In this document: piece by piece, positions 15,889-25,614 of the stretch
How positions within the stretch are numbered: the stretch's first letter is position 1
Layout: every line of letters starts with the position of its first letter
DNA from: Pseudomonas viridiflava
GTDB taxonomy: Bacteria; Pseudomonadota; Gammaproteobacteria; Pseudomonadales; Pseudomonadaceae
Direction: 5' to 3'
NCBI RefSeq assembly: GCF_900580865.1
Contig: NZ_UTBZ01000168.1
Location: 1 to 64,000 of the forward strand
DNA length: 64,000 nt
Program-made: the position numbers and the translations under genes
Notes under the pieces: model-generated
What the model saw: only the letters and a program-made list of their open reading frames with translations
Told to the model about the DNA's origin: nothing
Databases searched by the model: none

Positions 15889-18426
15889 TCACGGGGTTTG
15901 GCTGATCATCGTGCGGATCTTGCTGGCCAGCAACTCAATGGCAAACGGTTTGGCGACCATGTCCATGCCATCCTCGAGAAAACCCTGACGCTCGGCGGCT
16001 TTCTGTGCGTAACCGGTCATGAACAGCACCTTGAGGCCCGGTCGATGTTGACGGGCGATTTCCGCCAGTTGCCGGCCGTTCATGCCTGGCAGGCCGACGT
16101 CGGTGACTAGCAGATCCACGCGCAGATCGGACTCAAGCAGTGGCAGGGCAGTCTTGGCATCTTCCGCTTCGTGGGCTTGATAACCCAACTCCCGGAGCAG
16201 ATCGAGCACCAGCATGCGCACGGCCGGGTCATCTTCGACGACCACCACGGTTTCGCCAGTCGTCGTCATTGGCACTTGCTCAAGGGGAACGATAGCCGGC
16301 CGCTCCTCCTCGACGCCATGCAAGCGCGGCAAGTACAGACGCACGCAAGTGCCCTGGCCCGGCAGGCTGTCGAGGCTGACGTGGCCACCGGACTGCTGGG
16401 CAAACCCGTAAATCATCGACAGCCCCAACCCGGTGCCCTGGCCGATCGGTTTGGTGGTGAAGAACGGATCAAAGGCCTTGGAACGCACGGAGGGCGTCAT
16501 GCCAGTGCCGTTGTCGCTGACCGCCAGCATCAGATAGTCGCCAGCCTTGACCGGTTCGAGCGTGGTGATGTCGCTGCCGTCGAGATAGACGTTGGCCGTT
16601 TCGATCAGCAAATCGCCACCCTCGGGCATCGCATCGCGGGCATTGATGACCAGATTGAGCAGGGCATTCTCCAATTGGCTGACGTCGGTGCTGACCGGCC
16701 ACACATTCTCGGCCAGACGCAGGGTGAGTTCGATCGGATCGCCCTTGGTGCGCCGAATCAGATCTTCCAGCGAATGCACCAGTTCATTGACGTTGAGGGT
16801 TTTGCGATCCAGCGATTGGCGTCGCGAAAACGCCAGCAAACGATGGGTCAGCGCCGCCGCACGGTTGGCCGACGACACGGCCGCTTCGGTAAAACGACCG
16901 ATCTCGTCCGCCCGGCCATTGGCAATGTAGCGCTGCATCAAATCGAGGCTGCCGATGATCCCGGTGAGCATGTTGTTGAAGTCGTGGGCGATACCGCCAG
17001 TGAGCTGGCCGACAGCTTCCATTTTTTGCGCGTGGCGCAACGCATCTTCGGCGCGCTCGCGTTCGAACATCTCGTTCTGCAAACGCTGGTTGGCCTGGGC
17101 CAATTGCTCGGTGCGGGCGCTGACCCGTTCTTCCAGGGTTTCGTTGAGATTACGCAAGGCTTCTTCGGTTTTCTTGCGCTCGGTCTCGTCGATCACAAAA
17201 ATATAGAAACCATTGACGGCGCCGTCCGCGCCGTAACGTGGCAAGTAATTCATCAGCGCGTGGCGATTGCTGCCATCACGGTGCGGGGTGTACAGGCTGA
17301 ATGAACAGGGTCTGCCGGCCAGCGCCTCGGCAATGTAAGGCAGACGCAGGAAATAGGCTTCTTCGCCGATGACTTCACGAATCGTGCGCCCGTAGAGTTC
17401 CTGCGGCGTGAGCCCGTACCAGTCGAGGTAGGCCGCGTTGTTCAGGCGGAAGCGCTCTTCGCGGTCTACATAACTGATCAGGATCGGCATGGCGTTGATG
17501 ATCAGTTGCAGTTCAGTCTGACTCTGGCGTAACGCCTGTTCGGTGTGTTTGCGCTCGGTCAGGTCCAGCGCCGCGCCGAGGAAGCGCATGGGCCGGCCAT
17601 GATGATCCTTGTAGCAGCGCCCGCGCGCGAACACCCAGCGCACCTCGCCGTCAGCCTGCATCAAGCGATATTCCTCAGCGTATTCGGTGCCGTAGGTGAT
17701 GCAGTGCTTGATGCTGCGCGCGACCATCGCGCGGTCTTCGGGGTGCACGCCTTGCAAGTAATCGCTGATCGGCAATTGGCTGGCAAGACTGGGGTCGATG
17801 CCGTGCAACTGGGCGAAATGCGCATCGGCGATAAAGCGATCTTCACCAATATCCCAATCCCAGGTGCCAACGGCATCGGTCGCGGCCAAGGCCAGTTGCA
17901 GGCGTTCCTCGGTTTCGCGTTGGGCCTTGAGGCTTTCCTCGGAACGTCGCTGCAGTTCCAGAGCGATGCGGCGGCGCTCGTTGGTTTCGATGGCGGTGAC
18001 CAGAATTCCGGCGACTTGCGCGGTTTCATCGCGGATCGGGCTGTAGGTCAAATCGAGCCAGAAGTCCGACTCCTTACCTTCACGCTGTAGGGTGAAACGT
18101 CTTTCGCTGTAGGTGCGAACCTGACCTTGTAGGACGGCGCTGTAAATCGGGTCGGTAAAGTCGCGAAGTTCCGGCCAGATCTGGTGCGCAGGCTGTCCGA
18201 AAGCGTGCGGATGCTTGTGGCCGGCGAGCAGGGCGAAACCATTGTTGTAGATCTGCGTAAGTTGCGGGCCCCACAACAACAGCATCGGCATGGGTGAGTG
18301 AATCACGATGTCCACCGCGGTACGCAGGCTCTGCGGCCAGCTGCCGGCAGCGCCCAGCGGGCCGCGACTCCAGTCGGTACGGGCGATCAGTGCCTGAGCG
18401 TCGTCGGTGTTCGGTACAGCATTCAT
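15889..18426 (-). CDS. Multi-PAS hybrid sensor histidine kinase with C-terminal receiver
   Basis: This 845-residue protein has three PAS-like sensor regions (about residues 30-150, 180-300 and 310-420) and a coiled coil. The HisKA domain carries the phospho-His in GGIAHDFNNML, and the HATPase follows with NLVINARDAMPEG, DNGTGM and GTGLGLSM. The C-terminal receiver (about 720-840) has EDD, the phospho-Asp in LLVTDVGLPGMNG, and the conserved Lys in VAKPF. No membrane segments are seen, so it senses a cytoplasmic signal. No partner output regulator is adjacent, and the signal is unknown. Confidence 0.9.
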   Translation of the reverse strand: MNAVPNTDDAQALIARTDWSRGPLGAAGSWPQSLRTAVDIVIHSPMPMLLLWGPQLTQIYNNGFALLAGHKHPHAFGQPAHQIWPELRDFTDPIYSAVLQGQVRTYSERRFTLQREGKESDFWLDLTYSPIRDETAQVAGILVTAIETNERRRIALELQRRSEESLKAQRETEERLQLALAATDAVGTWDWDIGEDRFIADAHFAQLHGIDPSLASQLPISDYLQGVHPEDRAMVARSIKHCITYGTEYAEEYRLMQADGEVRWVFARGRCYKDHHGRPMRFLGAALDLTERKHTEQALRQSQTELQLIINAMPILISYVDREERFRLNNAAYLDWYGLTPQELYGRTIREVIGEEAYFLRLPYIAEALAGRPCSFSLYTPHRDGSNRHALMNYLPRYGADGAVNGFYIFVIDETERKKTEEALRNLNETLEERVSARTEQLAQANQRLQNEMFERERAEDALRHAQKMEAVGQLTGGIAHDFNNMLTGIIGSLDLMQRYIANGRADEIGRFTEAAVSSANRAAALTHRLLAFSRRQSLDRKTLNVNELVHSLEDLIRRTKGDPIELTLRLAENVWPVSTDVSQLENALLNLVINARDAMPEGGDLLIETANVYLDGSDITTLEPVKAGDYLMLAVSDNGTGMTPSVRSKAFDPFFTTKPIGQGTGLGLSMIYGFAQQSGGHVSLDSLPGQGTCVRLYLPRLHGVEEERPAIVPLEQVPMTTTGETVVVVEDDPAVRMLVLDLLRELGYQAHEAEDAKTALPLLESDLRVDLLVTDVGLPGMNGRQLAEIARQHRPGLKVLFMTGYAQKAAERQGFLEDGMDMVAKPFAIELLASKIRTMISQTP

Positions 18427-18539
18427 TACATCAGTCCTGAGCGTGGTTCGATGAGGCGACGTCTATCATTGTTGCAGTTGAACTGCGCTTGGCGCAGGCC
18501 ATTTTCTGTTCATTGAATGCTTCGCGGGTGCTTTTTGCC

Positions 18540-19646
18540 ATGGAAATCGATGCGTTGTTGTCAGTTTTGTCCAATAAAAACGGTTCGGATCTGTTCCTCT
18601 CCACGGGCGCACCGCCCAGTGCGCGGGTCGACGGCGTGCTCACCGCGTTGAGCGAACGGCCTTTCAAGAACGGTGAAACCGCCGCCATCGCCGCCTCCCT
18701 GATGGACGTCGAGCAACGACGGGAGTTCGACCGGGATCTGGAAATGAATCTGGCGATTTCCCGAACGGGCATCGGCCGCTTTCGCGTGAACATCTTCAAA
18801 CAGCGCAACGATGTATCGATCGTCATACGCAACGTCAAACTCGATATTCCGCGTTTCGCTGATCTGAAATTGCCGGCGGTACTGCTCGAAACCGTCATGC
18901 TCAAGCAAGGGCTGATCCTGTTCGTCGGCGCCACCGATTCCGGCAAATCAACCTCGCTGGCAGCACTGATTGACCACCGCAACCGCCACAGCAGCGGGCA
19001 CATCATCACCATCGAGGATCCGATCGAGTACATCCATCGGCATCAGCGCTCGATCATCAATCAACGTGAAGTCGGGGTCGATACACGCAGTTTTCATGCT
19101 GCCTTGAAGAACACTTTGCGCCAGGCGCCTGACGTGGTGCTGATTGGTGAGATCCGTGATCGGGAAACCATGGAACATGCGTTGGCGTTTGCCGATACCG
19201 GGCATCTGGTGTTGTCGACGTTGCACGCAATCAATGCCAATCAGGCGTTGGACCGAATTATCAATATGTTCCCGGAAGAACGACGGCCGCAGTTGTTGCA
19301 GACGTTGGGCAATAATCTGAAAGCATTTATCTCGCAGCGGTTAGTGCGCACGGTCGACGGGCAACGCAGGGCTGCTGTCGAGGTGTTGCTGGGCACGCCG
19401 ACGGTAGCAGATCTGGTTCGAAGAAATGAATTGGGAGAACTAAAAAATGCCATGGAGAAGTCAGATGATACAGGTATACAAACATTTGACTCTGCGCTTT
19501 ATAAGTTGGTTGAAGAAGGCGTTGTCAGTGTGGGTGAGGCCTTGAAGTATGCGGATTCTGTGAATAATTTAAGGCTGCGGATAAAGCTGGATTCAGACGA
19601 TAAGATTAAAGGCATGTCTTCGGATGACTGGGGGCTTATTGAGTGA
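18540..19646 (+). CDS. Orphan PilT/PilU-family ATPase
   Basis: This 368-residue protein is of the PilT/PilU secretion-ATPase family. It shows the N-terminal LLSVLSNKNGSDLFLSTGAPPSARVDG, Walker A GATDSGKSTS, the Asp box TIEDPIEYIH, Walker B APDVVLIGEIRDRETME and the His box TGHLVLSTLHA. Type IV pilus retraction ATPases look like this. PilT/PilU are normally encoded together elsewhere, so this solitary and diverged copy may serve a different pilus or be accessory. The last third uses more A/T-ending codons than the start. ATG 18540 gives the usual family N-terminus; the upstream in-frame extension to 18489 is not supported. Confidence 0.85.
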   Translation: MEIDALLSVLSNKNGSDLFLSTGAPPSARVDGVLTALSERPFKNGETAAIAASLMDVEQRREFDRDLEMNLAISRTGIGRFRVNIFKQRNDVSIVIRNVKLDIPRFADLKLPAVLLETVMLKQGLILFVGATDSGKSTSLAALIDHRNRHSSGHIITIEDPIEYIHRHQRSIINQREVGVDTRSFHAALKNTLRQAPDVVLIGEIRDRETMEHALAFADTGHLVLSTLHAINANQALDRIINMFPEERRPQLLQTLGNNLKAFISQRLVRTVDGQRRAAVEVLLGTPTVADLVRRNELGELKNAMEKSDDTGIQTFDSALYKLVEEGVVSVGEALKYADSVNNLRLRIKLDSDDKIKGMSSDDWGLIE

Positions 19647-19789
19647 GTGTGTTTTGATGGTGGAGTGGTTGTTCTGCAGAAAGTTGGATTTTGAAACTTC
19701 AGTTAATAACTAACTGGTTGATTGATTTTTTCATCTGTTTAGATTTGGTGGCGCCGATTCGGTGTGAGTAAATTAAACAAGGATGAGTC

Positions 19790-22700
19790 ATGAAGATCAG
19801 GAATGGTTTTGTTGGTACTGCAGTTATGGCTGCGCAAGAGAATCAACGATGCATTAAAGGTGATGAGGCAGAACGAAAAAAAATAACTTCAGTGCTTTAT
19901 GCATTGTATAAGGTTCGAAAAAGTACAGTGCTGATTGATATGGAATCAATCACTCTGACACTGCAGGAAGATTCGTCTTTTCATTATGTGCACAAGACTT
20001 TCAGCAAGATCCTGGCGGATCTGATCAAGTCGTACCATCGTGGTGCGGTTGCAATTGTTACCGGCGCTGGGCTTGATATATGGATCGATAACGGAAGTGG
20101 TGCTGAAAGCATACGGCAGAGAATACAGTCAGATCCGAATGCACAAGCGGTGCTGAAAATAATTATGGAGGGCGCCGAGCAAACGGGGGGGGCTGTCCGC
20201 TCGGTACCGGATGACGCCAGTTATGCTCAATGGCTGCGTTTTCATGGGCTGCTCGTCCCGACTGATGTTGAGCAACTGGAACGCCTGTTGACCTTTCTAC
20301 AATGGGAGATTCCAAGCGCCGATCGTATCGCCAATTACTGGGAGCAAATCAACGGCCACGATGGTGGCTCCGCCGCATTGACCGAGGTTCAATGTCGAGA
20401 GATTCGTACGTTGACCGGAAAGCTCGTTCCTGCCGGAAAGAGTTTGCTGGGGATGTTGTATGACAACGTTAAACCGGTGCTACATGATGGTATTGATTGG
20501 GAAACTGCCGACGAGGTCCTACAGGAACTCGTGCATCATGACTTCTCCTATGATTTGGCGAAAAAATATATCAACACACTGGATTGGTGGGGGGCTCGCG
20601 CTGGCGAGGCGTGTGGCGCTAATGACTATGCGCAAATTCTCTACACCGCCATTCTTCTTCAACTTGATCCACGAATTGGTGAAGAAAAACAACGCAACGT
20701 TATCGCTGGTTATGATCTTTATCATCCAAGTGTTGCGGCTGATAGGACCTTGGCCAGTATTCGTCAGGGCTTTGAACAACATCTCGTCAGCCAAAAAAGT
20801 GTGCCTCGGGCATTGGTACCTTTGGCTTCGCATATGCTGCTGTCATCGGTAGCCCCGGCGCTGCTGATCAATAATGTGCCGACATGGCTTACCGCCGGAT
20901 CCATCGGGTGGGTAACCTTTTCTCAAGCGGTGGGCATGATCGAACTCAGCGTCAGAGGCGCCTCACGCTTCGTGGATTACGAGGACGTCATGCTGTTTGC
21001 CGACATGGGCTCGATCAGCAACGCATTGGGCCAACTACAGGGCTTGACCGCAGTTGATGTCATCATCGATTGGGCGTTAATAAACGAGGTGATTGTTCAG
21101 AATGATCTGAGCGCATCCGCCGCCAGCGCCGCTCACGAGGCTCTGGGTGCTTATCAAATACATGTAGAAACGATGGTCAACGGCGTAAAGGCGTTTTCCA
21201 CGCCGGTACCCAATCGGAAGAAACTAGCGTTGACAGCCCTGCAACAAGCAGTACCAGAATGTGATTTCCTGGAAGATCCGTTACTTCGGCCAGAGACCTT
21301 TTCGAATACAAGAGTATCCATGCTGGATTTGCACATCGAGGGTGAACTGACTTCCGGCGCGTGGGACTGGAATAGAACACCACACATTCTTAGCCAATAC
21401 CCGCAGTTGATGGGGCTGGCGATTAATCAACGTGTTTTTGAGGATGAGGTTCGAAAGTACCACCAGCAGATTCACAAGGCGATAGCTTCTAATGTAAAGC
21501 TGGCGTTGTCTGGTATGCCCCCTCTGGATCGCGATTTTTTTGCTAAAAGCAAGATCACGTTCTTTACCGTTCGAGCGCCAGTTACCGAGCTTGTGTACCC
21601 CGGGAGTAATTACAACTTGATTGGTGTAGGCAATAAGGGGCCTCAGAGTGTCGAAGTGCAAGCGAAGAAAGATCAGGCAAGAGGTCGCTTCGCGGTGATC
21701 ATGATCGCCACGCACGCTGACAACAAATCGCTGTGCTATGAGTTATTCAGCCTTTTGGGCGAATGTCGAAGAAATGATGCCTTGGGTGACTTGGTTCTGC
21801 AAACGCAAAAAATGAATATGCCGGCCAGGCTGGAGTTTAAAGGTAGTAGCAACGATGCCTTTTTTCCTCTTCCTGAAACCCATCATGTTCCGACTGATTT
21901 CCAAAGCTATACGCAGGGTACACGTCCCCGTCCTAATGCCTCCGATATCATGGTCATAGAAAAGCTGGGTACGCTTGCGGCCCCGAAAACTGCGCCAGAG
22001 GGCAAGCACAGTCTTTATCAATTTTTTATCAACGAACATATAGAAAATATCGCGCAGTTCGTGATTACCCATCGCCCTATTGGGAGCGTTGATGAACTCG
22101 TATTGGCGTTTACCGAACTCACGGAGAGAGAATCGCTTACCAAGAAGACAGACGAATGGGTGACATATGTAATTGATCTGGTCGTGCCTTTTAAGCGATG
22201 CATTGAAGACCTCGCTTCTGGCGAGCGCAACAAAGTCGTTGATGGCATTTATGCCTGCACGATGGATGCTATCGGTATTTTCTTTACGGTATTAGGCGCG
22301 CCGGCAAAAATTCTGACGATTGCAGCGAGAACAGTTTCGCTGACAGCGAAACTCGCCAGCGTCGTGAAATACTCTTTGAAGTTGACGGTGTCGACATTAA
22401 ATCCTATCGATGGTTTACCGACGGCTGGGTACCTGGCGACCAAATCGCTGTTGAAAAACGGACTTGAGTTGAGCAGACAGGGGGTCAAGCTGCTTGATAC
22501 AGCTACATCTCAATTGCATAGGTTGACCGGCAGGCGCCAATCCGTGGACTTTCTTCAGGTAGCGAACTTGCCCCAAGCAGGCCAGGGCAAATGGAAACCT
22601 CGTTCCAGTACGGCGGATGTAGTCAACGTATGCGCGCTGAACAGAAACAATGAGTGGTATGCGATCAGTGGCCGTGGGACCCCTTGGGGGAAAAAACTGG

Positions 22701-23473
22701 CGGACTTTCAGTTCCAGCACGCATTTACTGTGCCTAGCGTCCGTCCTGAGAGCTATACACGGCATATCGTTGAAAACAGTCTTCCGATTGTGCGGGAAAA
22801 GGTTGACGCTGCTGTCAATGTGCTCAACTTGCCAAAGCTTAATACGAAAACCGATCTGGCCATTGGCTTGTTTTTAGGCAGTACCCCTGGCGGGCGTGAT
22901 GAGCTTGCGAATCTGTTAACCGCTGTCCGATTGAACATCTGCAACACGTCCGTCAGCAATTTCGTGCTGGACAGTGCAAAGGTCGATGATCAAACCATTC
23001 AAGTCAGCCAGACCCAATACAGCGAATGGAAAAATGCCGGCCTGCACGAGAAGGAAAATATCCAGTACCTGAGCATCAATAACCAGAATCTCAATCGCCG
23101 TTTCAGTACAGCCGGTTTCAATTATGGCGAGGTTGCTGACGACTTGCTTCATGAGATGTTCCGCGCAGGGTCAGGCAAGACCGACTTGATTGCCGCCACG
23201 GCGAGCATGCAGAACAGAACTGCCGTATTGAATGTGGCACCCTTGTTGAATCTTGCGGCGGGGCGCCTGCCGAAGTCGGGAGGAGGCTTTCACAGTGCGA
23301 CTGAAGCTCGGCTGAATGCGGACTCTTATGCGCTATTAACTGCTTTGCTGAGTCAAGTGGAAACAGATGCTGCTGCGTACTTCAATAATATGGAAGTTCT
23401 GAAGGCAGCAGTCGCTGGCAGCGCGGGTCGCACGATAGACAGTGAGGTACTTATTGAATTGAACAGCGATTGA
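19790..23473 (+). CDS. Large dermonecrotic-toxin-like protein, 1227 residues
   Basis: No named enzyme is recognised with certainty. The central part resembles the large dermonecrotic-toxin-domain proteins common in Pseudomonas (GRFAVIMIATHADNKSLCYELFSL, then a segment with TDEWVTYVIDLVVPFKRCIEDL). A hydrophobic, membrane-insertion-like segment (YACTMDAIGIFFTVLGAPAK and the next 60 residues) precedes a C-terminal domain of about 290 residues. That domain contains DLLHEMFRAGSGKTDL, which resembles a zinc-protease HExxH helix with the second His replaced by Arg. The gene is clearly lower in GC than its neighbours, which suggests transfer. AAGGATG precedes the start. No immunity gene, secretion gene or chaperone is adjacent. 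Confidence 0.5.
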   Translation: MKIRNGFVGTAVMAAQENQRCIKGDEAERKKITSVLYALYKVRKSTVLIDMESITLTLQEDSSFHYVHKTFSKILADLIKSYHRGAVAIVTGAGLDIWIDNGSGAESIRQRIQSDPNAQAVLKIIMEGAEQTGGAVRSVPDDASYAQWLRFHGLLVPTDVEQLERLLTFLQWEIPSADRIANYWEQINGHDGGSAALTEVQCREIRTLTGKLVPAGKSLLGMLYDNVKPVLHDGIDWETADEVLQELVHHDFSYDLAKKYINTLDWWGARAGEACGANDYAQILYTAILLQLDPRIGEEKQRNVIAGYDLYHPSVAADRTLASIRQGFEQHLVSQKSVPRALVPLASHMLLSSVAPALLINNVPTWLTAGSIGWVTFSQAVGMIELSVRGASRFVDYEDVMLFADMGSISNALGQLQGLTAVDVIIDWALINEVIVQNDLSASAASAAHEALGAYQIHVETMVNGVKAFSTPVPNRKKLALTALQQAVPECDFLEDPLLRPETFSNTRVSMLDLHIEGELTSGAWDWNRTPHILSQYPQLMGLAINQRVFEDEVRKYHQQIHKAIASNVKLALSGMPPLDRDFFAKSKITFFTVRAPVTELVYPGSNYNLIGVGNKGPQSVEVQAKKDQARGRFAVIMIATHADNKSLCYELFSLLGECRRNDALGDLVLQTQKMNMPARLEFKGSSNDAFFPLPETHHVPTDFQSYTQGTRPRPNASDIMVIEKLGTLAAPKTAPEGKHSLYQFFINEHIENIAQFVITHRPIGSVDELVLAFTELTERESLTKKTDEWVTYVIDLVVPFKRCIEDLASGERNKVVDGIYACTMDAIGIFFTVLGAPAKILTIAARTVSLTAKLASVVKYSLKLTVSTLNPIDGLPTAGYLATKSLLKNGLELSRQGVKLLDTATSQLHRLTGRRQSVDFLQVANLPQAGQGKWKPRSSTADVVNVCALNRNNEWYAISGRGTPWGKKLADFQFQHAFTVPSVRPESYTRHIVENSLPIVREKVDAAVNVLNLPKLNTKTDLAIGLFLGSTPGGRDELANLLTAVRLNICNTSVSNFVLDSAKVDDQTIQVSQTQYSEWKNAGLHEKENIQYLSINNQNLNRRFSTAGFNYGEVADDLLHEMFRAGSGKTDLIAATASMQNRTAVLNVAPLLNLAAGRLPKSGGGFHSATEARLNADSYALLTALLSQVETDAAAYFNNMEVLKAAVAGSAGRTIDSEVLIELNSD

Positions 23474-23484
23474 ATTTTACCGAT

Positions 23485-23503
23485 GCCCCGCACTGGCGCG
23501 GGG
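23485..23503. terminator. Possible bidirectional hairpin terminator
   Basis: GCCCCGC (23485-23491) pairs with GCGGGGC (23497-23503) between the convergent toxin-like and acetoacetyl-CoA synthetase genes. There is no proper T-run, so termination is uncertain. Confidence 0.35.
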
Positions 23504-23522
23504 CTGTGTTGCTTATCGGAGC

Positions 23523-25478
23523 TCAATCGCCCAGCTCCCGCCGATCCCGAAACTGCTCCAGCGCTTCGGGATTGGCCAGCGCATCGGTGTTTTTCACCGG
23601 ACGTCCATGCACCACCTCGCGCACGGCCAGTTCGACAACCTTGCCGCTGATGGTGCGGGGAATATCTGTCACCGCCACGATCTTCGCCGGTACATGCCTT
23701 GGGGTGGTATTGGCGCGGATCACTTGGCGGATGCGCAGTTCCAGCGCCTCATCCAGTTTCTGCCCTTCGCGCAACTTCACAAACAGCACAACCCGCACAT
23801 CATCCTGCCACTGCTGGCCGATGGCGACGCTGTCCAGCACCTCCATAACGTTCTCGACCTGACGATAAATCTCCGCGGTGCCAATGCGCACGCCTCCCGG
23901 ATTGAGGACCGCGTCGGATCGGCCATGGATCAGCATCCCGCCGTGTGGCCGCTGTTCGGCGTAATCGCCCTGTGCCCAGACACCGGGGAACAGACTGAAA
24001 TACGATTGCCGCAGTTTTGCTCCGTCCGGGTCATTCCACAGACCGATCGGCATGGCCGGGAAGTGCCGGGTGCAGACCAGTTCGCCTTTCTCGCCAATCA
24101 CCGGCTGACCGGCGTCGTTCCAGACTTCCACGGCCATGCCCAAGCTCTTGCCCATGATCTCGCCGCGCCGCACAGCGCTCATCGGGTTGCCATTGACGAA
24201 GCACGAGACGATATCGGTGCCGCCCGACATCGACGCCAGGCACACATCAGGCTTGAAGTCGCGATAAACGAAGTCGTAGCTTTGCGGCGACAGCGCCGAA
24301 CCGGTGCATAGCAGCGTTTTCAGGCTGCCCAGATCATGACTTTCGCGGGGCTTGGCGCCGCTGCTTTCCAGGGTGGCGAGAAACTTCGGGCTGGTGCCGA
24401 ACACGCTGATGCGTTCGTCGTCGATCAAATCGAGCAAACGCTGGTTGTCCGGGTGAAACGGCGAGCCGTCGTAAAGCACCACGGCACTGCCGACCGCGAG
24501 CGCCGAGACCAGCCAGTTCCACATCATCCAGCCGCACGTTGTGTAATAAAACAGTCGATCCCCGGGACCGAGATCGCAATGCAGGCCGTGCTCCTTGACG
24601 TGTTGCAGCAGTACGCCGCCGGTGCTGTGGACGATGCATTTCGGCACGCCGGTGGTGCCGCTGGAATACAGCACATATAGCGGATGATTGAACGGCACCG
24701 GGACAAAATCCGGCTCGCCGCCGGCTTGGTAAAAGTCATCCCACAAGGTCACTTCGGCGTCAGTCCGGTAAGCCTCGATGCGGGCCTCAGGCTGGGCGTA
24801 AGGCACGATGATCAACTGCCGTAACGTGGGCAGTTGCTCGATTATTGCGTTGATCTTGTCGGTCTGGTCGATGTCTTTGCCGGCATAGCGATAAGCGGCG
24901 CAGGTGATCAGCACTTTCGGCTCGATCTGGCCGAAGCGGTCGATCACACCGTGGGTGCCGAAGTCTGGCGAGGAGCACGACCAGATCGCGCCGAGGCTGG
25001 TGGTGGCCAACATCGCCACCAGTGTCTGCCAGGTATTGGGCATGCACGCGGCGACGCGATCGCCGAGACCAACGCCGGCTGCCTGCAGGCTCGCCTGGAA
25101 TCCGCCGACATGCTCGGCGAGTTCGACCCAGGTCAACTGCTCGCGCTGGCCGTTCTCCGCCACGCTGACCACGGCCACAGAATCATCGCGACGACGCAGC
25201 ATGTGTTCAGCGAAGTTCAGTGTGGCCCCGGGAAACCACTCGACGTCCGGCATTTGCGCGCCTTCACGCAGCACGGCATCCGGTTGTGTGTGGAAGCGGA
25301 TATCGAAGACATCGACGATCGCCTGCCAGAACTCCTCACGCTGCTCGATGCTCCATTGGTGCAGGGCGGGGTAGTCGTCGAGTTTCAGGTGATGGCGTTG
25401 ATTGGCCGCACTACGAAAAGCGTCCATGCGCGATTGGGCGATTCGGTTGGCGTCGGGTTGCCAGAGGATGTCGGACAT
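23523..25478 (-). CDS. aacS: Acetoacetyl-CoA synthetase
   Basis: This 651-residue ANL-superfamily adenylate-forming enzyme activates acetoacetate with ATP and CoA. It has the P-loop YVLYSSGTTGVPKCIVHS, the A5-type ASMSGGTDIVSC, GDYAEQRPHGGMLIHGRSDAVLNPGG and the C-terminal catalytic lysine in PRTISGKVVE. The ACS_AMP-like N-terminus and length fit acetoacetate-CoA ligase rather than acetyl-CoA synthetase. It follows 3-hydroxybutyrate dehydrogenase on the same strand, separated by a large palindrome. Together they convert 3-hydroxybutyrate to acetoacetyl-CoA. Confidence 0.92.
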   Translation of the reverse strand: MSDILWQPDANRIAQSRMDAFRSAANQRHHLKLDDYPALHQWSIEQREEFWQAIVDVFDIRFHTQPDAVLREGAQMPDVEWFPGATLNFAEHMLRRRDDSVAVVSVAENGQREQLTWVELAEHVGGFQASLQAAGVGLGDRVAACMPNTWQTLVAMLATTSLGAIWSCSSPDFGTHGVIDRFGQIEPKVLITCAAYRYAGKDIDQTDKINAIIEQLPTLRQLIIVPYAQPEARIEAYRTDAEVTLWDDFYQAGGEPDFVPVPFNHPLYVLYSSGTTGVPKCIVHSTGGVLLQHVKEHGLHCDLGPGDRLFYYTTCGWMMWNWLVSALAVGSAVVLYDGSPFHPDNQRLLDLIDDERISVFGTSPKFLATLESSGAKPRESHDLGSLKTLLCTGSALSPQSYDFVYRDFKPDVCLASMSGGTDIVSCFVNGNPMSAVRRGEIMGKSLGMAVEVWNDAGQPVIGEKGELVCTRHFPAMPIGLWNDPDGAKLRQSYFSLFPGVWAQGDYAEQRPHGGMLIHGRSDAVLNPGGVRIGTAEIYRQVENVMEVLDSVAIGQQWQDDVRVVLFVKLREGQKLDEALELRIRQVIRANTTPRHVPAKIVAVTDIPRTISGKVVELAVREVVHGRPVKNTDALANPEALEQFRDRRELGD

Positions 25479-25514
25479 TGTTTGCCTCTTGTTATCGGAT
25501 TACAAAAATTCCCT

Positions 25515-25603
25515 TGTAGGAGTGAGCCTGCTCGCGATAGCGGTGTGTCAGTTAACTGTTACGGGTCTGATACACCGCTATCGCGAGCAGGCTCACTCCT
25601 ACA
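25515..25603. repeat. Long REP-class palindrome between bdhA and aacS
   Basis: TGTAGGAGTGAGCCTGCTCG extends inward through CGATAGCGGTGT to a 25-base loop, and the right arm is its complement. The stem is about 32 bp and perfect. It may act as an attenuator or mRNA stabiliser between the two genes. Confidence 0.85.
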
Positions 25604-25614
25604 GGGGCGCAGCA

